This document shows, piece after piece, positions 14,701 through 21,414 of a stretch of 21,469 bases of DNA. Source of the stretch: CAXBID01 sp963975495 (GTDB lineage: Bacteria; Bacteroidota; Bacteroidia; Flavobacteriales; Flavobacteriaceae); contig CAXBID010000034.1 in assembly GCA_963975495.1 (NCBI GenBank), forward strand, positions 1 through 21,469. The letters are read 5' to 3'. The translations under genes and the position numbers were made by a program. The notes beneath the pieces are model-generated. The model ran no database searches and was not told where the DNA came from. It saw only the letters and a program-made list of their open reading frames with translations. Each line of letters starts with the position of its first letter. Position 1 is the first letter of the stretch.

Positions 14701-14874
14701 CCCATTTCATTCAACGGAAAAATGCGCTTTACCATGGAATTACCTTTGGATATGAGTACAGATGCTATAGAAAAAGCAGTTTTGGCACATGAAAAAACCC
14801 AAGAACAATTGGCTGGAAGAACACCTAAAAAAGTGATTGTGGTTCCTGGTAAAATTGTAAATATTGTAGGATAA
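11776..14874 (+). CDS. leuS: leucyl-tRNA synthetase
   Basis: Class I synthetase that charges tRNA(Leu). Starting at MKYNFNEIEAKWQKYW gives 1032 residues. An in-frame ATG 45 bases upstream encodes MSLCVSAFLRKKKEF inside a repeat element and is rejected. Features: HVGH at 54-57; the CP1 editing region, including TTRPDTIFGVSF and AGYGTGAVMSVPCGDERD; GGSEHATGHLLYSRFW; KMSKR at 802-806 (KMSKS variant); and GPLEQYKPWNTAGITGVHNF. Oddities: residues 27-36 (PPLSGEMDGA) and about 872-882 (SSPPSEGSGEA) are encoded by G-rich hairpin sequences resembling the intergenic repeats. Residues about 654-741, between VYRL and PIHIDVSL, are about 70 longer than I recall in relatives. The frame is open throughout, so the gene looks functional. 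Confidence 0.95.
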   Translation: MKYNFNEIEAKWQKYWKDNKTFHAQNPPLSGEMDGAPKFYVLDMFPYPSGAGLHVGHPLGYIASDIYARYKRHKGFNVLHPQGYDSFGLPAEQYAIQTGQHPAITTAENIKTYRRQLDQIGFSFDWSREVRTSDPSYYKWTQWIFIQLFNSYYCKDSDQAREILELIEVFNAEGNTIINAVCDDNVESFSAEEWNNFSSKKQQQILLQYRLTYLAETEVNWCPALGTVLANDEIVNGVSERGGHPVIRKKMTQWSMRISAYAERLLQGLDKIDWTDSLKESQRNWIGKSVGASVTFNVIEHDAVIDVFTTRPDTIFGVSFMTLAPEHELVSQITTPEQKAEVEAYVLATAKRSERDRMADVKTISGVFTGAYAEHPFTKEPIPVWIGDYVLAGYGTGAVMSVPCGDERDYAFAKHFDIPIPNIFDGVDISEEAFSDKEKTVIGNSDFLNGMNYKKATKRVIYELEQIGQGEGKTNYRLRDAVFSRQRYWGEPFPVYYVNGMPQMIAAEHLPIKLPEVEKYLPTETGEPPLGNATVWAWDTNKNEVVSNDLIDDKTIHPLELNTMPGWAGSSWYFNRYMDSNNENEFASKEALDYWQDVDLYIGGSEHATGHLLYSRFWQKFLFDKGVVPVDEYAKKLINQGMILGTSALVYRLVVDFEKDYKVNFDNKGEEIIRKSFSETLRTRFIFSYKTKMPLKDGHMSEYFRDKIWQEIDRSLLSYQDLNIDEIDRGRKPRIVKVYFDPIHIDVSLVDSSDKLDVESLRQKPEFTNSVFVDESGHGFIGNGFDGYPSLAEFTVGREVEKMSKRWFNVVNPDDIVSDYGADSLRLYEMFLGPLEQYKPWNTAGITGVHNFLKKLWKLYHQGENGSFCVTSSPPSEGSGEALKTLHKTIKKVQEDIENFSFNTSVSTFMIAVNELTAQKCTSKDILEPLLILISPYAPHIAEELWSQLGHNESISTAPFPEFDASHLVESSKNYPISFNGKMRFTMELPLDMSTDAIEKAVLAHEKTQEQLAGRTPKKVIVVPGKIVNIVG
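11854..11886 (+). repeat. hairpin/G-rich repeat unit inside the leuS reading frame (5' copy)
   Basis: Within leuS, CCCC-TTTC-GGGG (11857-11868) is followed by the G-rich tail GAGATGGATGGGGCTCC. It is translated as PPLSGEMDGA between the helix KDNKTFHAQN and the strand KFYVLDMFPYPSG. Its form matches the hairpin-plus-tail intergenic repeats, and its base composition differs sharply from the surrounding AT-rich coding DNA. Confidence 0.6.
14393..14421 (+). repeat. hairpin/G-rich repeat unit inside the leuS reading frame (3' copy)
   Basis: CCTCC (14395-14399), TTC, GGAGG (14403-14407), then the tail GGTCAGGGGAGGCTC. Translated as about SPPSEGSGEA in the loop between LYHQGENGSF and LKTLHKTIKKVQED, where length is probably free to vary. 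Confidence 0.6.
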
Positions 14875-14973
14875 CGTCATTACGAGGAGCGGAGCGACGA
14901 AGTAATCTCCCAAATAGGAGTTTCAATTCAAAAGATTGCTACATCACGCCCAAAAGCGAGATTCGCAATGACG
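14875..14973. repeat. dispersed inverted-repeat element directly after the leuS stop codon
   Basis: Terminal arms CGTCATTACG (14875-14884) and CGCAATGACG (14964-14973) pair at 9 of 10 positions. Interior blocks AGGAGCGGAGCGACGAAG, GTAATCTCC and GATTGCTAC are typical of a CGTCATTGCGAGG...CGCAATGACG repeat family I recall in flavobacteria. The element starts at the base right after the leuS TAA and ends 15 bases before the preferred SemiSWEET start. Confidence 0.7.
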
Positions 14974-14988
14974 ATAATAACAAAGTTT

Positions 14989-15252
14989 ATGTTCGAAATA
15001 GATTCCATTGAAATTATTGGTTTTATCGCCGCTATATTAACGACTTCGGCATTTGTTCCACAGGTTTACAAAACTTGGAAAACAAAAGATGTTAAAGCTA
15101 TATCTTTAACGATGTATTTAGTTATGTTTACGGGCGTCCTTTTGTGGCTTGTTTATGGTATTTACATCAATAGTTTATCAATGCTTATTGCTAATAGTGT
15201 TACCTCAATTCTGATTCTTTCCATTATCATTTTCAAAATAAAACACAGATAA
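14989..15252 (+). CDS. SemiSWEET-family sugar transporter (PQ-loop protein)
   Basis: 87 residues from the ATG at 14989 (MFEIDSIEIIGFIAAI). An in-frame ATG at 14968 lies in the arm of the preceding repeat, so the later start is preferred. Three membrane helices at about 8-25, 40-60 and 65-84 form one triple-helix bundle with the PQ motif (AFVPQVYKTWKTKD, Pro24-Gln25) and a conserved-looking Asn69 in the third helix. SemiSWEETs work as dimers and carry out facilitated diffusion of sugars. The length and motif agree closely with the family. It is separated from leuS by a repeat and followed by an inverted repeat. Its substrate is unknown, and a link to the sugar locus 5 kb away is not shown. Confidence 0.88.
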   Translation: MFEIDSIEIIGFIAAILTTSAFVPQVYKTWKTKDVKAISLTMYLVMFTGVLLWLVYGIYINSLSMLIANSVTSILILSIIIFKIKHR

Positions 15253-15274
15253 ACTTAACTTTTAAATAAAACAA

Positions 15275-15308
15275 TTTATAATAAATTCAAAATTGAATTT
15301 ATTATAAA
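15275..15308. repeat. perfect 16-base inverted repeat between SemiSWEET and alanine dehydrogenase genes
   Basis: TTTATAATAAATTCAA (15275-15290), AA, TTGAATTTATTATAAA (15293-15308): a perfect 34-base palindrome, 22 bases after the SemiSWEET stop and about 145 bases before ald. It may be a hairpin terminator of the upstream gene (AT-rich, so weak) or a regulator binding site for ald. Confidence 0.6.
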
Positions 15309-15452
15309 AACCTGAAAATACTAAAAAATTTTCAACGTTTTTTCATATTTACTAACAATTGTTTAAAAAAAGAAGGTTAATAAATTCATAAAATCAATCA
15401 TTTATTTTATTATTGTACATGTTTTTCAATCTAATCTTAAAATCGTACAATT

Positions 15453-16553
15453 ATGAAAATTGGAGTCCCAAAAGAAATTAAGAACAACGAAAGTCGCGTA
15501 GGTATGACGCCTGCCGGTGTGTTTGAATTAACCAAGAATAAGCATACGGTTTATATACAAAACGATGCAGGTTTTGGTAGTGGGTTTTTCAATAAGGATT
15601 ATAAAGAAGCTGGTGCTACAATTCTTGAAACTATAGAAGAAGTGTATGCTGCCAGTGATATGATTGTAAAAGTAAAAGAGCCGATACAGGAAGAGTATGA
15701 TTTGATAAAACCGAACCAAGTGGTGTTCACTTATTTTCATTTTGCATCTAGTGAAACACTTACTATGGCAATGATAGAAAGTAAATCTGTTTGTATTGCT
15801 TATGAAACCGTTGAAGATAATTATGGGACATTACCATTGTTAATACCAATGTCTGAAGTAGCTGGAAGAATGTCTATTCAACAAGGCGCAAAATATTTAG
15901 AAAAACCAATTAAAGGGCGTGGGGTTTTACTTGGTGGTGTGCCAGGGGTGCCGCCAGGGAAAGTATTGGTTTTAGGTGCAGGAATTGTTGGTATTCAAGC
16001 TGCTAAAATGGCTGCAGGTTTGGGCGCTCATGTTACTATTATGGATATTAATATGAAACAGTTGCGCTATGTTAATGATGTGATGCCAAACCATGTGGTT
16101 ACTGAGTTTTCAAGCGAATACAATATTAGAAAGCGTATTAAAGAAGCAGATTTAATTATTGGTGGCGTTTTAATTAAAGGGGCAAAAGCACCAAAATTAA
16201 TTACCAAAGACATGTTGAAAGATATGCGTCCAGGAACTGTAATTGTTGATGTTGCTGTTGATCAAGGTGGATGTTTTGAAACCACTAAAGCGACTACGCA
16301 CGAAGACCCCACCTATATTATTGATGATGTTGTGCATTATTGTGTTGCGAATATGCCAGGGGCAGTGCCTTATACATCTACTGTTGCACTAACCAACGTA
16401 ACCTTGCCTTATGTTATTAAATTAGCAAATGAAGGTTGGGAGAAGGCATGCGACAATAACAAAGCTTTAGCTAAAGGACTCAATATTATTAAGGGTAAAA
16501 TTGTTTATAAGGAAATAGCGGAAGCTTTTGATTTAGAATTGGAAACCGCATAA
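15453..16553 (+). CDS. ald: alanine dehydrogenase
   Basis: Cytoplasmic NAD-dependent enzyme interconverting L-alanine and pyruvate plus ammonia. The 366 residues fit the family (about 370). All key residues known from the well-studied bacterial enzymes fall at the standard numbers: Arg15 (NNESRVG), Lys75 (VKVKEP), His96 (FTYFHFA) and Asp270 (DVAVDQGG). The NAD-binding loop is GAGIVG at 175-180, with Asp198 at the end of the second strand (TIMDIN) for the ribose. It stands alone with about 200 bases upstream containing a perfect inverted repeat, and is followed by a separate promoter candidate for the next gene. It probably supports alanine use as carbon and nitrogen source. Confidence 0.96.
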   Translation: MKIGVPKEIKNNESRVGMTPAGVFELTKNKHTVYIQNDAGFGSGFFNKDYKEAGATILETIEEVYAASDMIVKVKEPIQEEYDLIKPNQVVFTYFHFASSETLTMAMIESKSVCIAYETVEDNYGTLPLLIPMSEVAGRMSIQQGAKYLEKPIKGRGVLLGGVPGVPPGKVLVLGAGIVGIQAAKMAAGLGAHVTIMDINMKQLRYVNDVMPNHVVTEFSSEYNIRKRIKEADLIIGGVLIKGAKAPKLITKDMLKDMRPGTVIVDVAVDQGGCFETTKATTHEDPTYIIDDVVHYCVANMPGAVPYTSTVALTNVTLPYVIKLANEGWEKACDNNKALAKGLNIIKGKIVYKEIAEAFDLELETA

Positions 16554-16564
16554 AACTGACAGAC

Positions 16565-16594
16565 TTTCATGTTATATAATTGGCGTTATTTTTG
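16565..16594 (+). promoter_or_regulatory. candidate promoter for the zinc metallopeptidase gene
   Basis: TATTTTTG (16587-16594) is a full match to the Bacteroidota -7 consensus, with TTTC (16565-16568) as a weak -33 element 18 bases upstream. It lies 40 bases before the start codon at 16635. Confidence 0.5.
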
Positions 16595-16634
16595 CTATAT
16601 TTAAATCAATAAACAAAATTCAAAAAAAATAAAA

Positions 16635-17330
16635 ATGATAGGATATTATATATTAATTGGAGCCATAGCGCTTGTAAGTTGGCTGGTAAGTCGTACTTTA
16701 AAGAAGAAGTTTGAAAAGTACTCTAAAGTACAATTACGGAATGGCATGAGTGGTGCTGAAATTGCTGAAAAAATGTTGGCAGACCATGGTATCAGGGATG
16801 TTGAAGTCATTTCTACCCCGGGGCGATTAACAGACCATTATAACCCAAAAAATAAAACGGTTAATTTAAGTGAAGCGGTTTATAATCAGCGTAATGCTGC
16901 AGCTGCTGCCGTTGCGGCTCACGAATGTGGGCACGCCGTGCAACACGCTACAGCTTATAATTGGTTGCAAATGCGCTCAACGTTAGTGCCTGTAGTTAGT
17001 GTAACTTCGGGGATGTCGCAATGGTTAATTATTGGCGGCCTTATTTTAGGTGGTGCAGCTGGCATGGGCCTAGGCTGGTGGGTTGCAGCAGCAGGTGTTG
17101 TATTTATGGGATTTGCAACCTTATTCAGTTTTATTACATTACCAGTAGAATATGATGCGAGCAACAGGGCTTTGGCGTGGTTAAAAAATAAAAACATGGT
17201 ATCTCAAGAAGAGTATGCAGGTTCAGAAGATGCGCTTAAATGGGCAGCAAGAACCTATTTAGTTGCAGCAATAGGTGCATTAGCGTCTCTTTTATATTGG
17301 GCGCTTCAAGTATTTGGAGGAAGAGATTAA
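16635..17330 (+). CDS. YugP-type membrane zinc metallopeptidase
   Basis: 231 residues of the YugP / neutral zinc metallopeptidase family (Pfam Zn_peptidase_2). An N-terminal membrane helix at about 3-19 is followed by a region with MSGAEIAEKMLADHGI and TPGRLTDHYNPKNKTVNLSE, then the zinc-binding motif HECGH at 96-100 in AAAAVAAHECGHAVQHA. Further helices cover about 125-165. EYDASNRALAWL is another family block. The catalytic glutamate (97) and two histidines are intact. The physiological substrate of this family is not known. It is preceded by its own promoter candidate and followed by a MutS-like gene 84 bases away. Confidence 0.9.
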   Translation: MIGYYILIGAIALVSWLVSRTLKKKFEKYSKVQLRNGMSGAEIAEKMLADHGIRDVEVISTPGRLTDHYNPKNKTVNLSEAVYNQRNAAAAAVAAHECGHAVQHATAYNWLQMRSTLVPVVSVTSGMSQWLIIGGLILGGAAGMGLGWWVAAAGVVFMGFATLFSFITLPVEYDASNRALAWLKNKNMVSQEEYAGSEDALKWAARTYLVAAIGALASLLYWALQVFGGRD

Positions 17331-17414
17331 AACAAAACCATTCAAAACATAAAATCAAAGCTTTGAACATCAATTCAGGGCTTTTTTGTTTCTTTACGTT
17401 TTCAACATTAGAGT

Positions 17415-19184
17415 ATGATAAATCCTTTAAAATATTATCAAGAACATTTAGAAAAATATCAATCTGAAGCCAAAAGATTGTATAGAAAAATGACAGCGTT
17501 TAGCATGTATAGGCTTGCTGTGTTTTTGATTGTGATATTTGGTGTTTACATGACTTTTGGGCAATGGAAATTGGCGCTTTTAATAGGCATAATTGGAGTA
17601 GCTGTTTTTTTGATTTTACTTTCAAAATATACAGATATAAAAAGATTACGCGATTTTAATAAAGCTTTAGTTGTAATAAATGAAGATGAAATTAAAATAG
17701 CTTCAGGTCATTTTCATGATAGAGATGCGGGTTTACAATTTCAAGATCCCAATCACTATTATAGTTTAGATATCGATTTGTTTGGTCGCGGCTCTTTTTT
17801 TCAATTTATAAATAGAACAACCATTAATGAAGGCACTGAAAAACTAGCTGAAGCTTTAAAAGCCAACCATACAGATAATATAGTTTTACGTCAGCAAGCC
17901 ATAAAGGAATTGAGTGGGAAACCACAGTGGCGACAATTTTATTCGGCAACATCAAGTTTAGTTTCCGTTGAAACTCCTGCAAAACAAATTATTAATTGGC
18001 TGCAAAATCACAAGACTTTTTTGCCAAAAATTATGCAATGGCTACCTCTTGTTTTTGCCATATTAACGGGTTTAATAATTGGTTTGGCGGCATTTAATTT
18101 AATTAATGCGACTCTAGTTGGATATTGGTTGTTTGTCGGTTTAGGGATATCAGGAATGTATCTAAAAAAGATAAATGTGCTTTCATCAAACGCTGATAGG
18201 GTTAGAGATACGTTCCGCCAATACGCATCGCTTTTAGATTTAATAGAAAAAGAAACGTTTTCTTCGGAGTTGTTAAAACTGAAGCAAAAACAAATTCAAT
18301 CTGATACTAAAAAAGCATCTATACTTTTTAATGAATTTTCAAAAGCCTTGGACGCTTTGGATAATAGAAATAATCTTATTGGCGCCATTTTTGGAAACGG
18401 ATATTTTCTAACCGATATAAAAAATAGTTATAAGATTGAACAATGGATTAAACAGTATGCTAATAAAGTATCTGATTGGTTTGAAGTCGTATCGTTTTTT
18501 GATGCCTACAACTCTTTAGGAAATTATGCCTTTAACCACTCACAGTATGTGTTTCCTGAAATAATTGAAAAAAGTTCAATAATTGATGCTGAAAATTTAG
18601 GACATCCATTATTAAATAAAGAAAAACGGGTTGATAGTGATTTAACTATTCAAGACGAACAATTTTTTATAGTTACAGGAGCAAATATGGCAGGGAAAAG
18701 TACGTTTTTACGAACCGTTTCGTTGCATATTGTTATGGCAAATGTTGGGTTGCCAGTTTGTGCTTCAAAATCTAAATACAGCCCTGTAAAATTAATAACG
18801 AGCATGCGCACTACCGATTCGTTAACTGATGATAGTTCGTATTTCTTTTCAGAATTAACACGCTTAAAGTTTATTGTAGATGCTATTCAAAAAGAACCTT
18901 ATTTCATTATTTTAGATGAAATCTTAAAAGGTACAAATAGTACGGATAAAGCTATTGGATCGAGGAAGTTTGTTGAAAAACTAGTGGCTTCAAATGCCAC
19001 AGGAATTATTGCCACACACGATTTGAGTTTATGTGAAATAGAAAAGGAACTTGACGATGTGAAAAACTATTATTTTGACGCTGAAATTATAAATGATGAA
19101 CTTCATTTTGATTACACGTTAAAAGAAGGTATTTGTAAAAACATGAATGCTTCTTTTCTTTTGAAAAAGATGGAGATTGTATAG
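17415..19184 (+). CDS. membrane-anchored MutS-family ATPase
   Basis: 589 residues. The C-terminal half is the MutS ATPase domain: Walker A GANMAGKST at 422-430, the TTDSLTDDSSYFFSELTRLK block, Walker B FIILDEIL with Asp501-Glu502, and ATHDLSL. The middle has the lever-like helices of MutS domain III. Unlike MutS1 there is no mismatch-recognition domain. Instead there are two pairs of membrane helices at about 30-70 and 208-250, so the protein is inner-membrane bound. Bacteroidota carry such MutS paralogues, often annotated simply as mismatch repair protein; the function is not established and I do not assign mutS or mutS2. It starts at MINPLKYYQEHLEKYQSEAK and is probably transcribed with or just after the peptidase gene. 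Confidence 0.88.
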   Translation: MINPLKYYQEHLEKYQSEAKRLYRKMTAFSMYRLAVFLIVIFGVYMTFGQWKLALLIGIIGVAVFLILLSKYTDIKRLRDFNKALVVINEDEIKIASGHFHDRDAGLQFQDPNHYYSLDIDLFGRGSFFQFINRTTINEGTEKLAEALKANHTDNIVLRQQAIKELSGKPQWRQFYSATSSLVSVETPAKQIINWLQNHKTFLPKIMQWLPLVFAILTGLIIGLAAFNLINATLVGYWLFVGLGISGMYLKKINVLSSNADRVRDTFRQYASLLDLIEKETFSSELLKLKQKQIQSDTKKASILFNEFSKALDALDNRNNLIGAIFGNGYFLTDIKNSYKIEQWIKQYANKVSDWFEVVSFFDAYNSLGNYAFNHSQYVFPEIIEKSSIIDAENLGHPLLNKEKRVDSDLTIQDEQFFIVTGANMAGKSTFLRTVSLHIVMANVGLPVCASKSKYSPVKLITSMRTTDSLTDDSSYFFSELTRLKFIVDAIQKEPYFIILDEILKGTNSTDKAIGSRKFVEKLVASNATGIIATHDLSLCEIEKELDDVKNYYFDAEIINDELHFDYTLKEGICKNMNASFLLKKMEIV

Positions 19185-19194
19185 CCAGTGAACT

Positions 19195-19257
19195 CCTTCC
19201 CTTTTTTCAAGGGAAGGTGGATTCAGTTCCCCTGGAAGGAACTGAAGACGGAAGGGT
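19195..19257. repeat. hairpin plus nested hairpin plus tail repeat after the MutS-like gene
   Basis: CCTTCCC (19195-19201) pairs with GGGAAGG (19211-19217). A nested 9-base perfect stem follows, TTCAGTTCC (19222-19230) with GGAACTGAA (19238-19246), then the tail GACGGAAGGGT. It has the same order of parts as the unit at 11346-11398, with a different sequence, and lies 10 bases after the stop codon. Confidence 0.6.
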
Positions 19258-19471
19258 CTTTAGTTCTTTCCTGATTTTCCAACTTCCAGATTAGTTTTCC
19301 CAATCATTTCTTCAGCATTAGTCTTGTGGGTTTTAAACTCAACACTTTATAATGTTTTTTTTAATGCTTCATTCTAAGTACATGACAAAAATTGAAACAT
19401 ATATTTTAAGTCGCTAATTATCAATAGTTTTATGATTTTGGATGTTTCAGTATCTGCCAGCCCCCGATAGC

Positions 19472-19660
19472 TTATCTTATATAGATTCACTTAAAAACTG
19501 GACGGAAAAATTACCAAAAAATCAATTTATCCAAGTTCATAGATCATAAACACAAAGTTCATAGATAAAATTTCAGGAAACATTCGCTTTCTTAAATCCA
19601 ATAAAATTCCAATTGGCAGAACTTATTAAGCAAGAATTGTTAAGTGTTTTGGGAATTTAA
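19472..19660 (+). pseudogene. decayed LytTR-type DNA-binding domain (response regulator remnant)
   Basis: Three reading frames in series spell the end of a LytTR domain. 19472-19546 reads LSYIDSLKNWTEKLPKNQ then FIQVHRS. After a frame change, 19546-19626 reads INTKFIDKISGN, IRFLKSNKIPIGRTY. After an extra T, 19628-19660 reads KQELLSVLGI and stop. The order ...KLP-x-x-FIQVHRS...INTKFIDKI...IPIGRTYK is the standard LytTR C-terminus, so at least two frameshifts broke the gene. Upstream, a frame around 19432-19470 (MILDVSVSASP) might be what is left of the receiver domain, but this is weak. A damaged CCCGATAGCTTATC palindrome lies at the break point just upstream. No intact partner kinase is nearby. 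Confidence 0.7.
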
Positions 19661-19740
19661 CTTAAAATCAATCTTTCTTTTTTGCTGGTAAAAATTTGTA
19701 AGTAATTATATTTACAGATAAAGTAACAGCGAAAACCAAT

Positions 19741-20211
19741 ATGAAATTTAGAAAAGCAACCAAAAATGATCTGTCAATTATAATAGAGATGATTGCTGAT
19801 GATGAACTTGGAAAGAAAAGGGAAAATTTTCAAAAGCCTTTGCCTAATGAATACTTGCTAGCTTTTGATAAAATAAATTCAGATGAAAACCAAGAGTTAA
19901 TTGTTGTTGAAAATGAAAATTCTGAAGTAATTGGAACTTTACAGTTAAGTTTTATTCAATATCTTACCTATCGAGGTGGAATTAGGGCACAAATAGAAGG
20001 GGTTCGTATTAGAAAAGATAAAAGGGGTTCAGGAATTGGAAAAACTATGTTTGAATGGGCAATCAAAAGAGCACAAGAACGTAAAGCTCATTTATTGCAA
20101 TTAACAACAGATAAAAAAAGACTAAAAGCTATTAAGTTTTATAATGATTTAGGGTTTAAACAATCGCATGAGGGAATGAAAATGCATTTTAATTATACTA
20201 AAAATACCTAA
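19741..20211 (+). CDS. GNAT-family N-acetyltransferase
   Basis: 156 residues, standard single-domain GNAT. The opening MKFRKATKNDLSIIIEMI is the first strand-helix unit, EGVRIRKDKRGSGIGKTMF (about 86-104) contains the acetyl-CoA loop RGSGIG at 95-100, and KRLKAIKFYNDLGFKQSHEGMKMHF is the closing helix-strand. Related proteins are annotated as general GNAT acetyltransferases; the acceptor is unknown. It is followed 7 bases later by the aminotransferase gene, so the two are probably co-transcribed. It is not close in sequence to the other GNAT gene at 6134, which belongs to the RimJ/RimL branch. Confidence 0.9.
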   Translation: MKFRKATKNDLSIIIEMIADDELGKKRENFQKPLPNEYLLAFDKINSDENQELIVVENENSEVIGTLQLSFIQYLTYRGGIRAQIEGVRIRKDKRGSGIGKTMFEWAIKRAQERKAHLLQLTTDKKRLKAIKFYNDLGFKQSHEGMKMHFNYTKNT

Positions 20212-20218
20212 TAGTTTT

Positions 20219-21361
20219 ATGCAGCATACTTCTAAACTTCCAAATATAGGCACAACCATTTTTTCTGTAATGAGCGGGTTGGCTAAAAAGCATAATGCCA
20301 TAAACTTGTCTCAAGGCTTTCCTGATTTTGGTAGCGACCAAAAGTTAATAGATTTAGTAAGCAATGCCATGAATTCTGGTTACAACCAGTACGCGCCGAT
20401 GGCTGGAAATTTAGAATTGCGTGAAGCCATAGCAAAAAAGATAGATTTACTTTACGGAACAACCTATCATCCTGAAAATGAAATTACGGTAACAGCGGGA
20501 GCAACTCAAGCTATTTTTACCATTATTAATACGTTTATAAAACCCGAAGATGAAGTGATTATTTTTCGTCCAGCTTATGATAGTTATGAGCCAGCAATAA
20601 CATTAAATGGAGGGAAAACAATTTCAGTGCAGTTGGAAGCGCCTAATTTTTCCGTGGATTGGAACAACGTGAGGCAAAAGATAAATAATCGTACTAAAAT
20701 GATTATTATTAACACGCCACATAATCCTTCGGGTACTGTGTTTTCAAAAGAAGATATGCTTCAATTGGAAATACTTACCAAAGATTCCAATATTATTGTT
20801 TTGAGCGACGAAGTTTATGAGCACATGATTTACGATGGGGAAGAACACCAAAGTGCCTGCTTATTTCCTGATTTAAAATCTAAAAGTTTTATCACAGGGT
20901 CTTTTGGTAAGACTTTTCATAACACGGGTTGGCGAATTGGTTATTGTTGTGCACCTAAAGCCCTTATGAACGAATTCATGAAAGTACATCAGTTTAATGT
21001 ATTTTGTATCCATCACCCCACGCAAAAAGGGATAGCGGATTACATGCAAGAACCCAGTCACTATTTAGGTTTATCATCATTCTTTCAAAAGAAAAGAGAT
21101 TTATTTCTAGACCTAATTAAAGACTCTCGGTTTACGTTCACACCATCAAAAGGCACCTATTTTCAGGTATTAAATTATTCAGAAATCACACAAGAATACG
21201 ATGTAGATTATGCAAAACGATTAACTATAGAATCGGGAATTGCTTCTATTCCACTATCTGTTTTCAATATTGATAATTTGGATAATAAAGTGTTGCGGTT
21301 TTGTTTTGCAAAAGAAGATGAGACTTTAAAAAGAGCGGCTACTATTTTGCGTAATAAATAG
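20219..21361 (+). CDS. PLP-dependent class I aminotransferase, methionine aminotransferase (YbdL-like)
   Basis: 380 residues of the fold-type I aminotransferase family. Key parts: INLSQGFPDFGSDQ at 28-41, YNQYAPMAGNLELREAIAKK at 55-74, TAGATQAIF at 92-100, Tyr120 for stacking on the cofactor, NTPHNPSG at 165-172, Asp197 (LSDEVYEH), and the PLP lysine Lys231 in TGSFGKTFHNTGWRIGY. The SQGFPDF opening and FGKTFHNTGWR block are typical of YbdL/kynurenine-type aminotransferases, which in bacteria mostly act on methionine, for example in methionine salvage. Kynurenine or glutamine activity cannot be excluded. It starts at MQHTSKLPNIG, 7 bases after the GNAT gene. Confidence 0.9.
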   Translation: MQHTSKLPNIGTTIFSVMSGLAKKHNAINLSQGFPDFGSDQKLIDLVSNAMNSGYNQYAPMAGNLELREAIAKKIDLLYGTTYHPENEITVTAGATQAIFTIINTFIKPEDEVIIFRPAYDSYEPAITLNGGKTISVQLEAPNFSVDWNNVRQKINNRTKMIIINTPHNPSGTVFSKEDMLQLEILTKDSNIIVLSDEVYEHMIYDGEEHQSACLFPDLKSKSFITGSFGKTFHNTGWRIGYCCAPKALMNEFMKVHQFNVFCIHHPTQKGIADYMQEPSHYLGLSSFFQKKRDLFLDLIKDSRFTFTPSKGTYFQVLNYSEITQEYDVDYAKRLTIESGIASIPLSVFNIDNLDNKVLRFCFAKEDETLKRAATILRNK

Positions 21362-21414
21362 TTGTTAAATTCTTTATAAAAGAGTTTATTCCATTACTTA
21401 AATTTCGTATTATT

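Larger units (their letters stand above)
19185..19740. other. 556-base stretch without an intact gene
   Basis: Contains the repeat at 19195-19257, the LytTR remnant at 19472-19660 and a promoter-like region before the next gene (TTTG at 19681-19684, TATATTTA at 19707-19714). Between about 19260 and 19345 a 28-codon minus-strand frame ending EEMIGKTNLEVGKSGKN looks protein-like but is too short to identify. The region appears to be decaying gene remains. Confidence 0.6.

Noticed and set aside
15309..15452. Search for a TAnnTTTG promoter before ald
   Set aside because: Only partial matches were seen; none good enough to annotate.
19260..19345. Minus-strand fragment ending EEMIGKTNLEVGKSGKN
   Set aside because: Protein-like composition and directly next to a decaying region, but 28 codons with no start codon and no family I can name; not enough to call a pseudogene.
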